Below are positions 22,551 to 32,952 of a stretch of DNA of 64,000 bases, piece by piece. Numbering within the stretch: position 1 is the first letter of the stretch; each line of letters begins with the position of its first letter. The notes beneath the pieces are model-generated. The model had not been told where the DNA came from. It saw nothing but the letters and a program-made list of their open reading frames with translations, and did no database searches. The DNA is from Anagrus nilaparvatae (Eukaryota > Arthropoda > Insecta > Hymenoptera > Mymaridae). The stretch covers positions 1,729,379 to 1,793,378 of the forward strand of contig JAKSXM010000206.1 of the NCBI GenBank assembly GCA_022575985.1, in the 5' to 3' direction. The position numbers and the translations under genes were made by a program.

Positions 22551-25500
22551 TTTTTTTTTTTTTTTTTTTTTTTTTATGGGAAATATGTGAATCTTACATC
22601 AGCCATGGAGTGTTTGCGGGCCTTAAAGACCCGCAAATTTCCATGACCGCCCAGTTGCACAATGTGCACAACTGGGAGACCACCGACGAACGCGGTCGCC
22701 GGCTACGCCCCAGATTCTTACTGGATAAACACACTTTAAACCCCCTGCGCTTGTTTGTCCCAAACCGGAACTCCCTTTTCAGGTATAACTTCAGTTTGGG
22801 ACGCGCAGCCTAGGCAACTGGCCGCTGCCTTCCCCCTGCCTAGTGACAGGAGAGCAATCTACGATAGAAAGCCCTCCTCCTTTTTCTTCAACAAGGTGGC
22901 CCTTACGTACTCTGCTACTTTGTTCCAGTTTTCGGAACTCTGTAGCATTTCCGGGACCACCGTCTCCGGCCTCCAAATCGGGAAGGGCGGGCGCCCCCCC
23001 GAGTAGCGAACACATTCGAAGAATGTGTGCTCTACTGTATCCTTCTCGCCTGGGCAGTGCAAGCACTCCTCTGTTGCCACCTTATGCCAATGCCTCAACA
23101 TGACACGGAAATACCCGTGTCCGGTTAAGAACTGGGTAAGGTGGAAATCCACCTCCCCATGCTGTCGTCCCATCCATGCCTGCAGGTTTGAGATCAGTCT
23201 GCGCGTCCATAGAGCATTCTTCTCTTGGTTCTTTTTCCATCGTTTATTCCATGCTTTCATAGAGTTGAAGCGGGCGCGAGTGGAAGCCACTTCGCGCTCA
23301 TCTACGCTCTCGTAGATGAATTTCCGCTCCAACGCTAGCAGGTCGATGGGTATCACCGAAGCAACAACCTGGATCGCCTCGAGCGATACCGTATGGTACG
23401 CGCAGGCGATCCTCACTGCCGCTTGCCTCTGTACAGACGATATCTTATGTCTGTACTTGGCAATTTCTGTGGTCTTCGCCCAGACTTCTGATCCGTAAAG
23501 CAGGATAGAGTTGACGACTGACATCAGGAGCCTTCGCTTCCCTGGTTTGGGTCCCCCAATGTTGGCCATGAGCCTTGACAGGGAGGATGCGACCGACGCT
23601 GCCTTTTCACACGACCTCTGAAATTGCTCCCAGAAGGTCAGCTTGTTATCAAGCTGAACTCCCAGGTATTTCACCGATGTTCTGGTTCGGATCGTGTGAG
23701 GGTTTCCGCCGTCGTCGATAATTACATCGAAGTCGGTGGGAACCCTTCGACGGGTCAGCAGTACAATCTCCGTTTTTGGGATCGCAAGCTGGAGCCCGTG
23801 ATCGCCCATCCAGAGGTTGATCCGTCTCATGACTAGATTCAACCTCTCCTGGGTCACTTCCATGTCCCTGCCAGTTATGGTCAGGGCCACGTCGTCGGCG
23901 TACCCGATCAGGGAAACTCCTTCCCGGAGGTGGACGCGCAACAAGCCATCGTAAAAGGCATTCCACAGGTCCGGTCCAAGAACCGAGCCCTGCGCGATGC
24001 CTGCACTCAAAACCCTTTCACGCCTTCCATCGAGCGTGTCGTAGAGCAGTCTCCGGTCCCGCAGGTAATCCTTTAGTACGTTACCCAGATAGCAGGGTAT
24101 CTGGAAATCGTACTCGAGAGACCGGATCATGTCATCCCACCTGGCCGAGTTGAAAGCGTTTTTGACGTCCAGCGTTACCAGAAGGACGTCCTTGCGAATT
24201 GCAGGCCGCTTTTCCCTCTCAGCCTTTACGGTATCCACGACACGCCGGATGGCGTCTATCGTGGAATGCCCTTCACGAAAGCCATGCTGCTCCTCGGAGA
24301 GACCACCGCCCTCCTCGATTGCCCTTCTGAGCCTTGCCCGGAGCATACTCTCCATCACCTTACCAATGGTATTTAACATACACAAAGGTCTGTAAGATGA
24401 TGGAGAGTCCGGGGCTCCTCCCTTGCCCTTGTTCAAGAGCACGAGACGTGCCACCTTCCACTGCTTTGGGAACACTCCAGCCACCAAACACGCATTGAAC
24501 ATGTTTAACAGGATACCAGGGATTACTTTAACCGCTCTTTTGAGCACTTCCGCTGGTATCCCGTCCGGCCCCGGCGCCTTACCATTTTTCATGGCCTTTA
24601 TGGCCTTGACCATCTCGCCTTCGCTGAACAGCGGCACTTCCTCCCTGGGTATCACCTCAACCGGGTTTTCCCGGATGGGCCTTTCAGGGAAGAGAGCACC
24701 GACGATCCGTTCAGTCGACGCCGCGTCCATCATGTTGTCGGACCCCCGGTTTAACTTGCCCATTACGACTTTGTAACCTAGGCCCCAGGGGTCCTTGTTT
24801 ACATCATCGCGTAATGAACACAGACATCGGGCCTTGCTTTGACGGATGGCCTTGGCCAGCCGGTGTTTGGCGTCCTTGTGTTCCTGAGAAAGCACGGCAG
24901 CCTCAGGTCTGTCCCGCGCTCTTTGCGCCTTTCGTCGTGTCCTGTGGCATTCCTTCCGGAGCTCAGCTATTTCGGGAGTCCACCAGTACACTGGCTTTCT
25001 CCCCTTCCAGGGCCTGCGGCGAGGCATCGAGGCATCACAAGCCCCGCATAATAGAGACGTTACTTTCTTAACTAAGATTTCAGCCTCATGGGGACTTGTG
25101 GCCCCTCCATGCCAAGCAGGGATGGACGGTGACTCGATTCGAAGATACTCCTCGAATCTATCTTCGTCCATTTTTGGAACGTTCCAACCCAGGGGGCGCC
25201 TCCTGTACGGAGATCGTTGTGAGTTTCCTTCCAATACCCGGAAGGCGATGTAATGATGATCACTACCATTGTATTGATCATCCATCACCCTCCAGTCGCC
25301 TATTCTCCCGGACGCAGCTTCTGTAGCGAAGGTTATGTCCGGGATAGAGACACCCCAACCCGGCCTCTCGTAGGTAGGCCTGTTGCCTCTATTCTGGACC
25401 ACTAGTTTGCACCTAGTGGCCATTTCAAGCACCATTCGTCCCCTGGGATTAGTCGTTGGCATCCCCCATTCCAGAGCCCTGGCGTTGAAGTCTCCACCAA

Positions 25501-25831
25501 GGATGATGCGACCAGTCACCGTTCGGACCGTGTTCTCGATGCTGGCCAGCTTTGTGGCCAGCTCTGCCGAGTTGTCGTTTGGGGAGAGATAGCAACTTAT
25601 ATAAGTTGTCTCCCCGCACTTGGCCCAGACGTGGCAATTCCCTTTCCCTTGTTGGGTAAGGGACGTTTGGGCTCTGCCTCGAAGCCATATGGCGCAGCAG
25701 CCAGTGTCATCGGAAAGCCAGTACTTGTGGTTCATGTTGTAATATTGCTCGCTTAGTAAGAGGATATTTGCATCCTCTTCGCGAGCAATTTGATCCAACA
25801 ATGCACCAGCTTCCCGTGCGTGTCGCATGTT
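22551..25831 (-). mobile_element. R1-clade non-LTR retrotransposon, recent 5'-truncated insertion
   Basis: A perfect 17-bp duplication, CGTGCTTCTGTAATGTT, flanks it at 22534-22550 and 25832-25848. The tail is a poly(T) run from 22551 on the plus strand. A 3' UTR of about 280 bp separates tail and stop codon. ORF2 (22859-25828) is open throughout, but the first residues of the endonuclease domain and any ORF1 and 5' UTR are missing, so this copy is 5'-truncated. The perfect duplication and open frame indicate a young insertion. Its base composition is much more GC-rich than the surroundings. It landed in the probable solo LTR. Confidence 0.9.
22859..25828 (-). CDS. ORF2 endonuclease-reverse transcriptase of R1-clade LINE
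   Basis: The 989-residue open frame encodes the target-primed reverse transcription enzyme of a non-LTR retrotransposon. An apurinic-type endonuclease occupies roughly residues 1-200: SEQY at 26-29, GDFNA at 112-116, PDITF at 163-167 and GSDHH at 188-192 supply the catalytic D, N and H. Reverse transcriptase lies around 400-720, with GKAPGPDGIPAEVL, GFREGHSTIDAI, AQGSVLGP and the catalytic YADD at 643-646. The C-terminus has a CCHC knuckle (C922, C925, H934, C939) and no RNase H domain, as in the R1 clade. The ATG is probably internal, because the usual N-terminal endonuclease strand is absent at the 5' truncation. A full master copy should exist elsewhere. Whether this copy is transcribed is unknown. 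Confidence 0.92.
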   Translation of the reverse strand: MRHAREAGALLDQIAREEDANILLLSEQYYNMNHKYWLSDDTGCCAIWLRGRAQTSLTQQGKGNCHVWAKCGETTYISCYLSPNDNSAELATKLASIENTVRTVTGRIILGGDFNARALEWGMPTTNPRGRMVLEMATRCKLVVQNRGNRPTYERPGWGVSIPDITFATEAASGRIGDWRVMDDQYNGSDHHYIAFRVLEGNSQRSPYRRRPLGWNVPKMDEDRFEEYLRIESPSIPAWHGGATSPHEAEILVKKVTSLLCGACDASMPRRRPWKGRKPVYWWTPEIAELRKECHRTRRKAQRARDRPEAAVLSQEHKDAKHRLAKAIRQSKARCLCSLRDDVNKDPWGLGYKVVMGKLNRGSDNMMDAASTERIVGALFPERPIRENPVEVIPREEVPLFSEGEMVKAIKAMKNGKAPGPDGIPAEVLKRAVKVIPGILLNMFNACLVAGVFPKQWKVARLVLLNKGKGGAPDSPSSYRPLCMLNTIGKVMESMLRARLRRAIEEGGGLSEEQHGFREGHSTIDAIRRVVDTVKAEREKRPAIRKDVLLVTLDVKNAFNSARWDDMIRSLEYDFQIPCYLGNVLKDYLRDRRLLYDTLDGRRERVLSAGIAQGSVLGPDLWNAFYDGLLRVHLREGVSLIGYADDVALTITGRDMEVTQERLNLVMRRINLWMGDHGLQLAIPKTEIVLLTRRRVPTDFDVIIDDGGNPHTIRTRTSVKYLGVQLDNKLTFWEQFQRSCEKAASVASSLSRLMANIGGPKPGKRRLLMSVVNSILLYGSEVWAKTTEIAKYRHKISSVQRQAAVRIACAYHTVSLEAIQVVASVIPIDLLALERKFIYESVDEREVASTRARFNSMKAWNKRWKKNQEKNALWTRRLISNLQAWMGRQHGEVDFHLTQFLTGHGYFRVMLRHWHKVATEECLHCPGEKDTVEHTFFECVRYSGGRPPFPIWRPETVVPEMLQSSENWNKVAEYVRATLLKKKEEGFLS

Positions 25832-26210
25832 CGTGCTTCTGTAATGTTATTGGTATAATAATCACCATATAATAAATAGAAAATTAATATTTTTAATATT
25901 AATTTTTCTTATCACAAATCACTGATTTTATGTGAAAATGAACTCAAATTAAGCTAAATTAATAACACAAACCAAACAAAAAGTCTAAGATTTAGTTAAT
26001 GAGACGAAAAAGATGCACGTCTGCACTCTGTGATGGCTACCATCAATCTGCCTCGGCGCGCGCGAGCGCTTCTCTTTTCTCCGTTCGAGTATCGATTCCT
26101 GATTGGTCTGAGATCACAGTCGAATCAGGGCAGAGCGGCAAAAATTTAAATATAAATAATTCAAAATTTTCATATAAAAATGTCACGGGTTTTCACCCTG
26201 TGACAAAACA

Positions 26211-26652
26211 AATTTTTTGTATATTTTTAATTATGAAAAATATTTATCCTTAGCTAAAAGATCATGAATTTTTTTTTATAATTAACATAAAGTTTATTTT
26301 TAATCCTGGAAGATTTAATTATACCTTAGGTAACCCATGTATTTTTTTTATACTTATAATTCTTATGATTTATATGTAGATCTTTTAGTTAAATCTTGCA
26401 ATGCTGTAATTAGGTAATCATAAGCACAATTAGGATCAGTTATTTTTGTTACTGATTGCCAATCAAAACCCATTCCAAGATTACATAGTTTTTTTATAAT
26501 TAATCGAGTTAATGAAAGTTACATTATTAGGCACTGGTGTTTCAAATTTTATATTGATAAAAAAAGGAAAATGATCTGTAAAGCTTTTTGTGCATTTAAA
26601 AAAAAGAATTCATTAAAACCAGTAGTTTTTATAAAAACATTCTCAATACAGG
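26211..26652 (-). pseudogene. Decayed LINE endonuclease, C-terminal half
   Basis: Minus-strand translation reads TCIENVFIKTTGFNEFF, then SFTDHFPFFINI, with the D-H pair of the endonuclease active site. It then passes through NNVTFINSINYKK and GFDWQSVTKI into a linker with TWVT and IKNKLYV. Stops and frameshifts interrupt it. It joins 27365-27585 across the Transib-like insertion and 19618-19811 across the LTR. Same element as 17936-18825. Confidence 0.8.
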
Positions 26653-26657
26653 TGCCA

Positions 26658-27359
26658 CACAGTGGGGCAAAACGGTCAAAAATCGCTCTTGGACTCAATT
26701 TTTGAGCTATTCACTTAAAACCTGTTTTAAACTACTTCTAGAAGTATCTAATTTCATGTGTCACTGCGGCTTTTTTGATTTTTTTTACGAATTAGCTGTC
26801 AGCCAAAAGCGCCAATTTAACAAAATTTCAAAATTAGCGAAAATTTAAAAATTTTATATTTTGAATTTGAAGTGTTTTACACTTAATTTTTTTACTGCTT
26901 ACTCAACCTTTATATAAGGGATAATTGCTTTATATATATTTTATATATATATTCTGTATATATATATATTTCTGGATAAATTTTTATACAAAGCAAAAAA
27001 CATTGGAATTTGAAGTAAAACTGAAATTATTTATGTAATATTTATGCCAGAATATATATTTAAAATATATGTAACGCAATTATCCCTTATATATAGATTG
27101 AGTAAACAGTAAAAAAATTAAGTGTAAAACACTTTAAATTCAAAATATAAAATTTTGAAATTTTTGCTAATTTTGAAATTTTGTTAAATTTGCGCTTTTG
27201 GCTGACAGTCTCGCTGACAGCTAATTAGTAAAAAAAAATCAAAAAAGCCGCAGTGACACATGAAATTAGATATTTCTAGAAGTAGTTTAAAACCGGTTTT
27301 AAGTGAATAGCTCAAAAATTGAGTCCAAGAGCGATTTTTGACCGTTTTGCCCCACTGTG
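26658..27359. mobile_element. Transib-like palindromic element with 5-bp duplication
   Basis: The ends start CACAGTGGGGCAAAACGGTC, and long inverted repeats (about 270 bp each) fill most of the 702 bp. TGCCA is duplicated at 26653-26657 and 27360-27364. Removing the insert and one TGCCA restores the LINE endonuclease frame (NISGG joined to TCIEN). Five-bp GC-containing duplications and a CAC-(A/T)-(A/G)TGG-like start are features of Transib. No transposase is present. An alternative reading with a 3-bp GCC duplication is also consistent with the bases. Confidence 0.75.
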
Positions 27360-27364
27360 TGCCA

Positions 27365-27585
27365 CCTGAGATGTTAAAATTATTAGGTCTAGTTATTTTG
27401 TTAAAATAGGAAACGTATTTTTATTTTTAAGAAAATTATTAACAAATTCTTCACTATTGATATCACCATTAATTAAACCAATATTAAAATCACCTATAAT
27501 GATATGATTCTTTATTTTTTTATTAGGGTCTAAGACTTTGTTAATTATTATATATACAATACATCCACATGCCACCTACGTTTAT
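27365..27585 (-). pseudogene. Decayed LINE endonuclease, N-terminal part
   Basis: Minus-strand frame contains KIKNHIIIGDFNIGLING, the endonuclease GDFN motif, followed by SEEFVNNFLKNKN. Sequence upstream (27586 onward) loses similarity, so the element is 5'-truncated or decayed here. The whole LINE therefore runs, with three insertions, from about 27585 down to 17936. Confidence 0.8.
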
Positions 27586-29773
27586 ATGACTAGAAATAAT
27601 ATAATTGTATAAATTTTTCAGGCGATCAAACTTTAATATTCAATTACCTTGTCAAATACCTTTCAAGCATGCATCTGATTGAATATTTAAGCAAAAATTT
27701 TTTACAGTGTATATTCAGATATAATGCAAAAGTCATAAATCATCGTTTATATGAATATATTTTCATTATACGATTCAAATGCTCAAAAAAAAAAATATAT
27801 ATATATATATATTTATATAATGTTGTGAAAAATTGTTAAATTATTAGTATAATAAAACATTTCAAAAAAAAAATGAGTAATCACGATAAATTGTATTTTT
27901 TATTTTGCATCTTTTTTTTTTGTTATACAGTTATATTATTTCAGTTTTTATTTGAGCTTGTTTTTCATTTTACAATAAAACATATGTGCAAGACAATATT
28001 TTTTGATTACATAAATGTAATTATGTCTTTGACCTGAATTTAAATAGTTTCATTTTTTAGGAGGCTTTTTATGCATGTTAGTTTCTCCTATTTTTTATTT
28101 TTACATCACAATTTTTTTTAAAATCACAATTATATATTTATTTTAAAATTTTTATAAATTAAAAGTTATTTTATTAGTAAATAGGAAAACAAAAAAATAG
28201 TTGGTGCTATTTTTGATTCATTAAAAATAAGGAACCATTTTTTCTTACTGGCAATAATTATAAAACATGAGGAGTACGTATTTGATATATTAATATATGT
28301 AGATGTACTTACAACTGGATTTAATCAGTTTTTAATATCAAGGAAATGAATTATTTATTATGTTGAAAAAACATACCAAAAATGATGTCAAAAGACTTCT
28401 AAAGATAGGAAATATTTGGTCATTTTATATCGCTGCAACCTCGCAAATTAACGAAAACACATCTGAATAGTCTCATTTTTTTCATTAACTTTATTTTTAA
28501 AAAATTTAAATTGAAGATCAGAATAATTAAGTTATAGTATCTGAAAGTTTAATAAGTACAAGTAAGTTACAAATAAGACTAGTTCACTACATTAGGTACA
28601 CCAATTTATACCATATAGTTAATGAATCAATTTATTGTGCTTTTTAAATACCCTCACTTCATTTCTGGCCATAAGTTATGAAGTAATATACTATTTTAAC
28701 CATGAAATAAGTATTGGCGATACTAAAAGAAAATTTTATGAAAACAGTTAGAATATCTGCAAAATATTAAAAGTTTAGCGCTAAAAATTCAGAGTACTAT
28801 TTTTCTTTTGCTTACATTTTTTTTCATATTAAAAAATTGTCAATACTTACGAAATTCTTTATAAAGTTCTTCAAAATACTTTAATATTTGTATAAACACA
28901 AAAAATTGTATGCTTTATACAGTAATATCATCAAATATTGAAAGAAATCGAGATTCGATTTATGAATTTGATATATTATATAAATAAAAAGATCTTTTCT
29001 GTCTCATGATGTGTAAAAATAAAATAAAAAATAATAATAATAATAATAAATGTAGAAATACTTTATATATAAAAAAATATATATATAGGCAGTATATATA
29101 TATAGCTTTCAAGAAGCTTTTTATCTGAAAGCTTCTTTAAGTCTAAATATATTACATATTTTACAGAGATTTCCTTCTACGGGAAATTGAACTTTTCAAG
29201 CTTACATGCCAGAAAGAAAGATAAATGAACTTGTGTGATTTTTTTATTACTTATTATTATTATTATTATTTTTATATTTCTATTATTCAGAAAATAAATT
29301 ATTTTTTTTTATTTTTAAAAAGTCTTTAAAAAAATAAGAGCTTTTAATTATTATTACTTTTAAGTAAAAAATAATTTACAATTTAAGACTAGCTGTAGCT
29401 CGAATTTATCTAAACTGTTATAAAATCTAAGTTTATTAATTGAGCTATGAGGTGTACTCGTCGTAAGGTAGAGCTTCGCTCTATAAATATTCAATTTTAT
29501 ACTAAAAATGTTTATTATTCATAAAATTAATTTTTGAATAATGCAGAGAAAAAAAATTAAAATAAAAAATATGCATTTTATGTAAGAAAAAAATAATAAT
29601 AATAATTGTACATAACTTCATAAAGTTTAGTTTTACGATTCTTGAATATTAATTTAAAATATTCAAGACCTTTTATTTAATAAAAAATACTTAATTTTAT
29701 TTATTAATACTTTTTTTTTACTTGGCACATTTTAAAATCTTTTTTTATTTAGAAAAAAATTGTGAAATACTTT
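27586..29773. other. No gene; microsatellites and a decayed family A end
   Basis: Holds an ACACTGTAAAAAA-type end in reverse near 27700-27715, an (AT)n run at 27796-27815, a degenerate family A terminus near 28575-28645 (GTTCACTACATTAGGTACAC), (AAT)n at 29036-29050, a hairpin GCTTTCAAGAAGC near 29105-29137 and (TTA)n near 29250-29270. No protein similarity seen. Confidence 0.5.
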
Positions 29774-30739
29774 ACAAGGGAAGTTCACTACCTTTGGAAC
29801 ACAGAATTACACCAAATGGTTCTGGATGAGTTTATACTTTGTAGAGAAAATATACCAGTTATCCTCCGTTCATGCCAATGGGCCTTCTGAGCCTAGAAAC
29901 GCAGGGCTCAATGTTATGGAATTGGGTACTTTGGTAATTTTCAATAAAACACTAAAACCTCACAATTTAATCGAAACTCTTCTGGTTAGTCTCATTTTTT
30001 GGGTGTAAGTATCACCTTTCAATCGCCATAAGCCACAATTTTTTATCATTAATTCTCTCATCAGTATAGTCAATTAACCGAATGGTCGTTTTTGATTAAA
30101 AATGACCAATTTTTAAATTGCTGCCAAATTTGTAATTTTTGAAGAAAATGGGTTTTATAAGTCTCAAAATATTTCCAAAAGCTTCAAATTTAAAAAAATT
30201 CCCTATTCTACCTTATTTAGTTATTTTTTAATCAGATATGATAATTTGAAGTCGGAGTCCCAATTTTATGATTTTTTAAAAAAGCTCATTTTTAATGTTA
30301 ACTTTGAAGAGCCATTTCTTAAAAAAGACTCAAGGAAATGAGACGAATAAAAAATTTTTAAAAACTTGAAACTTGTAAGAATTTTTCGAGGCATATAAAA
30401 CTCTTTTTTGTCAGAAATTACGAATTTGGCAGCAATTTAAAAATTGGTCATTTTTAGCCAAAAATGGTAATTTAGTAAAATCATTTAAAAAAAATTGTGG
30501 TTTACGGCGTTTGAAAAAATGAGACCAACCAGAAGTGTTTTAGTTAACTTGTGAGGTTTAAGCGTTTCATTTAAATCACCAAAAAACCCTATTTTATATA
30601 ACATTGAACCCTGCATTTCTAGGCTCAGAAAGCCTATTGGAATGAACAGTGGGTACCCGGCATGTTTTTTCAACATAATAAACTCATCCATAACCATTTT
30701 GTGTAATTTGGTGTTCCAAATGTATTGAACTCCCTTTGT
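29774..30739. mobile_element. Family A foldback element, standalone copy
   Basis: The ends ACAAGGGAAGTTCACTACCT and the inverted GTATTGAACTCCCTTTGT (to 30739) start arms of about 450 bp. These match each other and the core of the palindrome at 37836-40400, for example GGGCCTTCTGAGCCTAGAAA and GTCTCATTTTTT. The loop is non-palindromic. Flanks TTTA and TTAG could be decayed TTAA. Short open frames in the arms are mirror images of each other and are not genes. Confidence 0.8.
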
Positions 30740-30745
30740 TAGTAA

Positions 30746-31582
30746 AGGGTTGGGGTCCTTTTTTTATAAAAATTTTTTTATAAACTTTTTTTTTTATAAA
30801 AACAATTTTTTATAATTCTTTTTTATAACAGACATTTTTTATTAAAATTTTTATAATAAATAAAAAAAAAATTTTTTAATAAAAATGGCAGAATTAATTA
30901 AATTTAAAGGCCCTGGATATCTTTTACATATAGTCGGTTTTCTATATTATAAAAATATATAACTGAAGACGTTGAAACTTATTTTTAAGCCTTACGTCAT
31001 AAAATTCCATTGAACCTGTCTACAAGTATTTCCAAACTACTTATGTATCTGGCATACCAGCAAGAGGAAGACGTCGAATGGTTCCTCCTCGTTACCACCC
31101 CCGATTGTGGAATCAATATGACTCCGTTCTTCAAGGCACTGCAAGCACTAATAATTTGTCAGAGGGCTGGCACAATCGCCTCAAAGTTGTGATGGGAAAA
31201 GATCATCCTAGTTTCTATTCATTCGTAACAGAGTTGAAGAAAGAGCAAGCAGATACGGGATCAGATCCAAAAAGAAAAAAAAGAGAAGAAAAAATTCTTA
31301 CAATAGTATCTAAATATGACCAATATGTACAAAATGATGATATACTAACTTATTTAGACTCTTTGGGATATTATATAAATTTATAAAAAAAAAAAAAATA
31401 GCAATTATAATTTTATAAAATTTTATAAATTATTATAAAAAAGAAATTATAAAAATAAACTTTTATAAAAAAATGTTATTATAAAAAAATTAAAATTATT
31501 AAATTTTGAATTTATAAAAAATTGTTTTTATAAAAAAAAAATTAAACAAAATATTTTATAAAAAATGTCCCCCTACCGTAAG
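30746..31582 (+). mobile_element. Relic DNA transposon carrying a MULE-type transposase fragment
   Basis: Imperfect inverted ends (GTTGGGGTCCTTTTTTTATA near 30750 and TTTATAAAAAATGTCCCCCT near 31555-31575) enclose 837 bp. Both subterminal regions consist of repeated TTTTATAA / TTATAAAA motifs, and the centre holds the transposase fragment at 30958-31386. It starts immediately after the standalone family A element. Target duplication not resolved. Confidence 0.5.
30958..31386 (+). pseudogene. MULE-type transposase C-terminal fragment
   Basis: The frame from 31003 reads IEPVYKYFQTTYVSGIPARG, a basic RGRRR stretch, PPRYHPRLWNQYDSVLQG, STNNLSEGWHNRLKVVMGKD, HPSFYSFVTELKKEQAD and a lysine-rich tail ending at TAA 31384. 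The W-N, TNN-EGWH and HP-F--ELKKEQ pattern is that of the C-terminal region of MULE/FLYWCH-associated transposases common in insects and nematodes. Upstream, EDVETYF, a stop, then ALRHKIPLN lies in another frame, so a stop and a frameshift near 31012 separate the pieces. The catalytic DDE part is absent. A relic, not an active enzyme. Confidence 0.75.
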
Positions 31583-32952
31583 TGAAAATTAAAATAAAAA
31601 ATTGTTTGAATATTTTTTTATGCTAAATTTTGAATAAAAGTAAAAATACCATGTATGCGTAAAAATCTATGTATTTTAAAGTATTCTATAAATTTTCTAA
31701 CTGCAAATTTATTAATTTGATAATTTTCCTTCGAGGTTAAGTTTTAGGAAAAAATCAGCCCAAGTTCAAAATTAAAAGAAAAAAAGTATTAGTTAGAATG
31801 TCTTATTTTGTTGAGTTTGATCATTTGCAAATATTTAGAAACGTTTTCGATACCTTTCTGTACAGTTAATGATAAATTTTTTATGATAAATTTTGTTTTT
31901 AATCTTTCAAAGCCAAATAAATTAAGAAAAATAAAAATTTTTTAATGTATGAAGTTGTTTTTAGAAAATGTGGCCAATTTTGAAGTCAGTAATTTCTTCA
32001 CTAACATAAAACATGTGCAATAAAACAACGAATTATTTAATTTAATTTACAGTTTGATTAAAGAATTTTTTAAGTATCTTTTAGAACATTTTAGCATTAA
32101 AAAATTTATAGCAAGAATTCGCAAATGTTGTTTAAATGTTTTGCAAAACCCTTGGGGCCTTTTTAGAATAGCGAGGGCCTTACGAACAATTTCCATGTTA
32201 ACAGGTTATTAAAAAATTTTCCATCTTGTGCTGATAGATTTATTTTTTTAAAAGTGATGCAATGCAGTTATTAGGTAACCAGTGTCAAATAGCTTTAATT
32301 TCGAATTATTATATCTCTCGAGATATCTCTAAAAATACAAGTCCAAAATAAAAAAGTTTACAGCTTCATGATCTGAACTATTATTTTCAAAACAAATTTT
32401 TTTTTTCTAGTTAATAAAATTCTTAATTTGCTTCCTACTGTACATAAAAAAATTACAAAATTTATTTAACTTAATTAGTAATTTTACGTCAATACCATAT
32501 TGCGCCTTTCAATCATTTTTGCTCTTTTTCAGAATATTTACAAACAAAAAAATCAATACGTAATTAAATAAAACTTTATTTTCTTTATTTATTTTTTTTC
32601 CCTTTCATTTATTATATTCTCTTTGATTGAATGTAAGCTCCTTTTTCGTCAATTATTTTTTTAAATTAATACTTATTAAAAAAGAATTTATATTTTTTAT
32701 AAAAGAAACTAATCTTGTTAAAAAAAACTTTTTTCTTTGATAAATTTATCAAATAGAGATTATTGATTTTATTTTTTATGTCTTTTATTATAAACATAGT
32801 ATAACCAATGTTAGTAAACTCTTTTTGCTTTCTGAAAACAAAGACTATACCTCGATATTGTGCTGCCTCAGTGTGCTTTCTTTTTTCCGGCGTGTTCATA
32901 ATATCATTCTTCTAAACGAGTGTTTTATTTATTCTTCGTCTATTTTTACAGT
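31583..32952. other. No gene recognised
   Basis: AT-rich, nothing recognisable. The minus frame at 32666-32899 is lysine/asparagine-rich and looks like composition only. Confidence 0.5.

Larger units (their letters stand above)
19817..26205 (-). mobile_element. Probable solo LTR (about 1 kb) split by two R1-clade insertions
   Basis: On the minus strand it begins TGTCACAGGGTG at 26205 and ends CCGGCCACA at 19817, with TG...CA termini. Flanks are AAATA (19812-19816) and AAACA (26206-26210), a 5-bp duplication with one mismatch. The LTR-derived pieces are 25849-26205, about 22236-22550 and 19817-20124; the rest is the two R1-clade copies. Removing it joins the LINE linker to the LINE endonuclease. 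No internal gag-pol was seen, hence solo LTR. Gypsy or BEL type not decided. Confidence 0.55.

Noticed and set aside
20176..22813. Two similar 67-codon plus-strand frames at 20176 and 22610
   Set aside because: They are antisense to the 3' UTR and tail region of the two R1-clade copies.
22755..25688. Many plus-strand and alternate-frame ORFs across the R1-clade element
   Set aside because: All are antisense or out-of-frame shadows of the 989-codon ORF2, open because of its higher GC.
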